From the NCBI GenBank assembly GCA_011800805.1, contig MPNW01001097.1:7509-17626 (forward strand): a DNA stretch of 10,118 nucleotides, read 5' to 3'. How positions within the stretch are numbered: the first letter of the stretch is position 1; each line of letters begins with the position of its first letter. The notes below the pieces were generated by a model that was not told the DNA's origin, did no database searches, and saw nothing but the letters and a program-made list of their open reading frames with translations. Positions 1-6,867 of the stretch are shown piece after piece. Source of the stretch: Hirudo medicinalis (taxonomy: Eukaryota > Annelida > Clitellata > Hirudinida > Hirudinidae). The position numbers were made by a program, and so were the translations under genes.

Positions 1-55
1 ATCGTTTCTTAGTCGTTTTATTGCAAGCTAACAATTCGACATCCTTCGATTGTAG

Positions 56-224
56 AGCCTAACTCGCGACGAAAAACTTTCGACCCTGAGGAGCCTCGAG
101 GAGTTGATGGAGAATTCTCCGGTCGGGGAATTCCACTCGAGACTAAAAATAGTCCTCTCCTTCCGTCGTTACCTCTGCCACTTGGTTATGGAGGTTGCCG
201 ACGACGACTGCAAAAAGGCTCTCG
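56..224 (+). CDS. MDN1: MDN1 exon 1 of the window
   Basis: The exon opens after an AG at 54-55 in phase 0 and ends in phase 1 at a GTATAT donor. It reads through LKIVLSFRRYLCHLVMEVADD. A CTAAC branch-site-like motif lies at 27-31 in the partial intron at 1-55. Confidence 0.8.
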
Positions 225-3200
225 GTATATATGCGTTAAATTCCAAATATTTTTTAAAGAACATTTACGTTCTAAATCATCGATAATTTCATTTTTAGGG
301 ACGCTGGCGAACATCTTCCAAGGCGTTTACGAACATTACCATCAGTTCTCTGCCCCCGTCGGAAAGGCTCTGACGGATTTGAGGGGGCCCATTGAGAAGG
401 AACTGAAGGTGAGAAATGGAACGAGGATGCCGAAGAGTTGTTTGTGACCGGTCAAAACGACTTGTTTATCTTCCAGGACCACATCAAGATCGTGACGCGA
501 TCTAAGGACGAAGACGTCAACTACTTCTCCGTTCGTTCCCTCTGCCACAAGTCACACAAGGCCATCCACAAATTCACCAAACAGTACAGGCTCCACCTAC
601 AGCAACCCGTCAGGCCGTTGATGGTCGACAAGCTCGTCGATTGGCAGAAATCTACCGAGGCAGTGAACAAGCCGGCCAATAGGAAGAGGGGTCGTTCGAA
701 AAAGGAAGCCGGCGAGGGCGCAGAATTGTTTTTCGATTTGACTCCGGAGATGTTTGCAGTGCCATTGGTCAGTAGCTTCAAAGAGTATTAAGTTATACTG
801 ACTAAAGCAATATTTAACCTTGTCGTTATTATTAACAGACGGAAGATGGGCAGACCAACACCATTTTCAAGAAGATGTTGTCCTTCTGCAAGAAGATCAT
901 CAACCAATCGGCTCTCAAGAAAAACATCGGCCAATTGGATTTGTTTAACGGTCGGTAGCGAAAACACGTCATCGGACGATTTTCAATATATTTAAACATC
1001 ATTGGTAATGTTTCGAGATGATTGCATGCAATTTGATTGGCTGTTGTAGGAGATGTCCTAGAAACCATCCAATACTTGGAGGCCATGAAGCCGGAAGGAG
1101 GAGCAACGAAGGAAAAGAGAATCAAAGAGTTGAAGAGGATTCAGACGATGAAGAGAAAGTCACTGAACGATTTATTTAAGGCCCTCAAATACATGGGTCA
1201 GTTGCTGCAAGTCATTTCAGATTGATGTTCTCATCAACCTAATGTTTGATTGTTATCCTATAGATTTAAATATTATAATTAGTTACCTAATATAACCTGT
1301 TTGTTGTTTCAATTTAAATATTATAATTAGCTACCTAATACGATGATGTCTTGCATTGATTAACTGATGTTTAATTCCAATTGGTTCAGGTCTGTCACAC
1401 AAGAAGGGATTGGCTCACCATGACTCCTCCTCCCCAGAAGAGGTATCGCTACATTGGTTCGAATCGAGCCCTGCCCCCGATGCCCTTCTCGGACTTGGCT
1501 CTGACCAAAAGGAGTGAGTGGTGATTTTGATTTAAACTGCTTCTTATCGAGTCATTCCAATATGCAAATTCACCTCTCAGGGCACAAGAATTCCTTGTCA
1601 ATCAAATGAAGAAGGTCAGGAACTACCTCACCAGATGCTTTAGTAGGAGGAGCCTACTCATGTCTCTTCTGTCCAATCACCACAAGGTATGGGCAGAGCA
1701 TATATCCTAGCCTACTAATTTTAATTACGCATGGAATTCTATGAAATTAATGTGAAATAATTTGATAATTGATTGATTGATGGTCGAATTGTCACGAACG
1801 AACGATTTCAGGAAATGGATTCTGTTTGCCTGGAAAGGTCGCGAGGTTACTGCGAGCATCTTCACGTGGAGCTCCTCAAGCAGAAGAGGTCGCTTACCAA
1901 CACCTTGGAGACGTTCCAGCAGCTGAGGTACGGTGGTGGTGATGATGATGTTTTATTGAATTTGAGTCGATTTTGTTAACACTTTGTTTACCTCGGTAGG
2001 CTGTACCTGAATGATGTCAATAATGTGTCGGCAGACGTCCCGAACCAACTGATCGCCAGGGATTGGAAGGTACGACTATCCCTGTCTTCATTGTCAACGA
2101 GAAGACTTAACAGTGCACGATGAATGAATGTTTCTTTCAGGATAAGTCGGAAGAATTGTTCGGCCGGTCGGCAGAGTACTTGCATCAGCTCGCATTCTTC
2201 GTCGATGCCGTCTCGTCCGACGTCAGCGAGGCCTGCGAGGAAGATAAGGCCTTTATCGCGTTGGTCGGCCCTGCCCAAAGGAATGGCACCGGGTTCATTG
2301 CAGTGAAAGACATGATAAAGGTATTTCACAGATATTTAAATTGAAATCTTCTTAATCTGACTAAAGTTTTTACTCGAAATCAAGTTTTAATGTAATTATT
2401 ATTAATTACAGAATTGTCTGAAATATTGCGAAGATTTTGGAGCCAAGAAAGAGCAGACGTTAATACCGAGGTACGATTTTCTGATTTGAAATTTGAAATA
2501 TTTGATGAAATATTTTATGTCTTTGAATGTCCTTCAATGGCAACATTTTACCAACAGCCTGTCATCAATTGATGCCTCCTTTGAGAAACTGCTCGAGTTG
2601 GCAGCGAACCTGCACCTTGTCGACGAAAAGCTGTCTCTTACCGGGAACTCTGGAGCCAGTGAGTCGATAGTCAGCCCTCGAAAGCTGATCGGATTGATCG
2701 AATACAATTGCCACGGTTACGAGGAATTCAAAAGATCGCACGTCAATGGCGACGGTAACTATAGCCAAGATGCTCTATCCTTTACAAGATCAAATTTCAA
2801 TCTGTCGTCTTTCAGATGAGACACTGTCTGTAAACCAGGCAGAACTTGAACGACCTCTGTTGGAGGAGTTCAAACGGACCTGTCAATCGCTGGCTACCTC
2901 TTGTCTCAAAGGGGTAGAGAGGCTCGTCAAAGAGATCCAGTCGAAGAAGATCGACGATGCGGAACGAAAAGAAGAAGCCGAACAAGACGGAGGAGACTCT
3001 GAGGATAACGTCGCCAACGTTACAGGTGATTTCTTATTCTAAAGGATTGTGGAATCGAATACAATTTCACGCTTTACTTATTAATTCCATTTCAACAGAG
3101 GAAAATCTCATCAGTAACATTAACGCCGATATTGAGAAATGTCTGGAGAATCTTAACATGACCAGGGTAAGTCTTTATGAAAGTTATTTAATACTCTTTT

Positions 3201-6200
3201 ATTTATATAAATTTTATTTAGTAGCACCTCGTGTATTACTCTTAAAAAAAACCAACAATTTTGCAGGTGACCAATCAACTGGCCTCAATAGTCGACACAA
3301 TCTCCTATTGGTCTGTTCAAACCAGGTCAGCCAATCACGTGAAGGAGGCCGCAGAGAGCCTAGCCGAAATAAGTGGCATACTTGCTCAGTATGGCAAGCT
3401 ATCGCAGTTCTTTGTAACGCTGCAGGTTTGTTAAAATTATTGAATTATTCGTTAAAAAAAAATATTTTTTTGAGGAGTGATTCAAAAAAAATATTTACGA
3501 CGATTAAACTCTTCTCGTTGTGTATCGATTGATATTAACGTTGTGTTTTTTTTTTGCGATCGCCAGGTGTCGGGAGTGAAAGAAACATCGAAGCTTCATT
3601 CCATCCTTCTGAGACTTTTCTCAGAGTTGGCAGAAAAGGTTTGTCGAATTGTTATTTACAACCACAAAACAAACTCGCTTTGACCGAACACATTCTTCGA
3701 CCTCCAGGGATTCTGCACGCCCCCAGAACTTTCCGAAGAGACGGACGACTCGAAGGGAGCCGAGGGCACGACCTTCGAGGACATCGAGGAGGGGGGCATG
3801 GGAGAAGGGGAGGGCATTAGGGACGTCACTGACCAGATCGATAATGAAGGACAGGTGTGTGGATTATGATGATTGATGATTATTTTTGGTGATTTATAGA
3901 TTTGATGTTCGTTTTTGTTTTCTTATTTAACTATTGTATAAACAGTTATTTCACTTATTTTATTTTATTTTATTTTATTTATTAAAAACAATTGGCAGCT
4001 AATAATGACGTTACAGCGCATCTAAAAGATGGATCTGATAATTGACAATTGCTTACCTACAGGTTGAAGGTCTGCAGAGTGACAAGAAGGAGGACAAGAA
4101 GGATGACGAGAAGAAGGACGACGACGATGAGGAGGACAAAGCCATTGAGATGAGCAACGACTTCGATGGAGAATTGTCCGATCCTCGCAAAAAAGGTGAG
4201 CATCCAGGAATGGTTGAACGAAACACGAACGAGGGGATGCATAGAGAATGATGTGAATGGATTGTGAATTAATTTGCATCCACCGAATCTCCAGATGGAA
4301 ATGACGAGGATGACGACGACGACGACGAAGGCGTCGACGAGAGTGAGATCGAGAAGCAGATGGGAGACGTCGGAGACACCGGCGAAGAGGAAAAGCTGGA
4401 TGAGAAGATGTGGGGGGATGATGAACAGGAGGAGGACGACGACAACCCCGAGGTGAGTTTGAGGATCGAATGATCCTGATCATCATTTGCGGTTTAACCG
4501 ACACTGCTCAAAAATTTTTTGGATGACATGGCACCGTTGCGTCGTTGATTATGAAGTTATAAAACCATGCAATTAATAACCAAAAATAATAATTAATAAC
4601 TAAAAATAACCATCCTCTCTGAATCCCCACGTTAATCGGCCGCCAATCTCGACAGAACAAGAAGGACGACCACGGAAAGGGTACCAATGCCGAAAACTCG
4701 GAGGCCGAGCTCGGGGCAAAGGGCGCGCAGGAGGGTGACCCCCAAGAGCAAGGGAAGGATGGTAAAGAGGAAGACGAGAACCACGTGGAAGAGGAAGAGG
4801 AGGAGGAGGAGGACGATGGAAAGACTGCTGGAAAAGAGGCCGATCACATTCCTGACGAAGTGAGATTTAGCAAAGCTGATGAAACATGAGTAATGCTGAT
4901 GATGACATCAAAGCACTGGATGTCATTTCCATATTACAGCCATTACGATGTAATCAATTTACATCACATTATCGTAATAACATTATCTTTACAGTCGCAG
5001 TACGACGACGAGACTGAAAAGAAAGCTTCCAAGGATGGATTGAAAGAAGAGGAGGACAACACCGAGGGTGATGACCTGGAAATACCGGAAGACCTTAAAA
5101 TAGAGGACGAAGGTCAAGCAGAGGCTGGGGATGGTGAGTGGTGATGATGATGGTGATAATAATAATAATAAAATAATTATTTTTTAATCAGTTCATTGTA
5201 TAACATCAGTTATTTATAGCACCTTTTATTATTACACCTATAAAGTTTATTTACATATGGAACCTAATTTGAATAATTTATGCAAATATTCCCACTGACC
5301 CAGATGCGCAGCCAGAGGAAAAACCTGCTGGTGCTGATGATAATGATGATGGGAAGGGTGACGATGGAGAGAACGAAGAGAAGATGGAGGTTGACGAAGG
5401 TTGATTCAATCACAAATTACAAATTGCTCTTCGTGCTTTGCTTCTAAGAATCCATTTTCTAAATCAACGAACGTCGTTAGCTTGGCATTTGTCAATCGGA
5501 TGGATTAAAATGTGGAATGAATTCACAATTCACTATTTTTATGTTACGTTTTTATATTAGAATTTTTATATTATAACTTTTTTAATGTTTTTTATTTGCG
5601 TTTTAGATGAAACGAAGATGGACGAGCAAGAAGGCGAAGACGTCGGAGAAAAGCCAACCGACGATGCGGCCGCAGATCTCGACAAAAACGAAGACGATAA
5701 TCCCAACGAAATCGACCCCGGTCTTCAGGCTGCTGTAAGTTTCAGTTTCAATTCTGACAGTCTTTGAAAATCCCAGACTGATACGGTGCTTACTTTGGCC
5801 AGCCTTTGCAGGACCGGACGACCGAGGACGGCGAAGAGAACGAGGATGATGACCGCGAAGAGGAAAAGGAGGACGAGAACGAAGAGGCGTGCATGCAGAC
5901 CCATCACGAAACTCAAGACGTGCAGGGCGTGGCGGACCTCCAAGACACGGCCGCTACTGCACAAGTGGATCTCACCGACGAGGTTGGTGGCACTTGCGGC
6001 AAACGTGACGACACAAACGACGACAACGATTACCATCCGTTTTTATTTCAGCAAAAACAAAAAGAAAATCAGGGCCGCAACCTCGGCCAGGAGAATTCCG
6101 CCCGGCAGGACGACTCCGCCAACAAGATCATGGCCGACAGCTCGGACGACAACAAGAAGGATGCGGTGAGTCTAATGGCGAGATGAATTGTTTTGAATGA

Positions 6201-6832
6201 AACGTCGACATGGTTCCGATCTATCGACAGACACGTAAACGACAGAGGGAGGCGAACGAAGACCGGTCGGTCGGCAACGTCGAGGAGAAGTCGAGCAAGA
6301 GGCTCAAGACGATGGACTGCAAGGAGGTGGAGGAATACAAGGACAGGAGTGAAGATAAGCCCACAGACAAGGTGATTATGATAAAGATGACTTATGATTT
6401 TTTTTAGAAATCTGTCATTGTTACTGTCGACGTCATAATCATAATCATTATTATTTGATGTTAGCGTCACAATCGTGATCGATTATTAACATCGTAATCA
6501 TAATTATTCCCTTAGGACGAGTCTGCAAATGAGTACGCTCACTCCAAGGACTCTTCGGCCCCCAACGACGCCCAAGTCATGGACGCAGCCACCCAAGAGC
6601 AGTTGGAGAAGTTCCAGCAGCCCTCGACCATGGAGACCGAGGAGAGCTTCAAGCCAGACGAGGAGGCCAAGATGAAAGAAGAGGAGGAAGAAGAGATGGA
6701 AGTTGATGTAAGTCGAGTCTTCTCATGTCGTTGAATGTCGTCATTGCTAACTTGAATCGACCAATTTGTTGATTGTTTTATTAACTAGTAATTATTCGAC
6801 CATTTTATTATTTGATTGTTATTGTCATCACT

Positions 6833-6867
<35 letters not shown>

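Larger units (their letters stand above)
56..3638 (+). other. MDN1: Midasin linker/stalk C-terminal part (exons 1-16, residues 1-730 of this fragment)
   Basis: These exons encode the end of the long, mostly helical linker that joins the AAA ring to the acidic tether. The recognisable midasin block is in exons 3 to 6: KDEDVNYFSVRSLCHKSHK, then KRKSLNDLFKALKYMG joined to LSHKKGLAHH, which resembles the animal pattern of a KD.NY core followed by a leucine-rich helix and a G-L-[SA]-x-[RK]-K-G-L-A motif. The rest has the leucine-spaced, charged look of long helices with no catalytic motif. A basic patch (NRKRGRSKKE, 678-707) interrupts the block and may be a surface loop. Assignment to the linker comes from its place between ring and tether; a precise structural boundary cannot be set from sequence alone. 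Confidence 0.8.

Noticed and set aside
2957..3532. 191-codon plus-strand frame
   Set aside because: It reads exon 13 and part of exon 15 in the wrong frame and runs through introns 13 to 15. The midasin exons explain the same bases with consistent phases.
4022..4504. 160-codon open frame on the minus strand, rich in Arg and Ser
   Set aside because: It is the antisense of the Asp/Glu-rich exons 18 and 19 (GAC/GAG/GAT repeats leave the other strand open). No conserved motif, and it crosses clear exon/intron boundaries.
5725..6036. 103-codon hydrophobic minus-strand frame resembling a membrane protein
   Set aside because: Antisense of acidic codons reads as Val, Leu and Phe, so the apparent membrane segments are an artefact of exon 24. 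The frame at 4632-4847 on the minus strand has the same origin.
5786..6169. 127-codon Arg/Thr-rich plus-strand frame
   Set aside because: It is the shifted frame of exons 24 and 25, whose true frame gives the acidic midasin tether.
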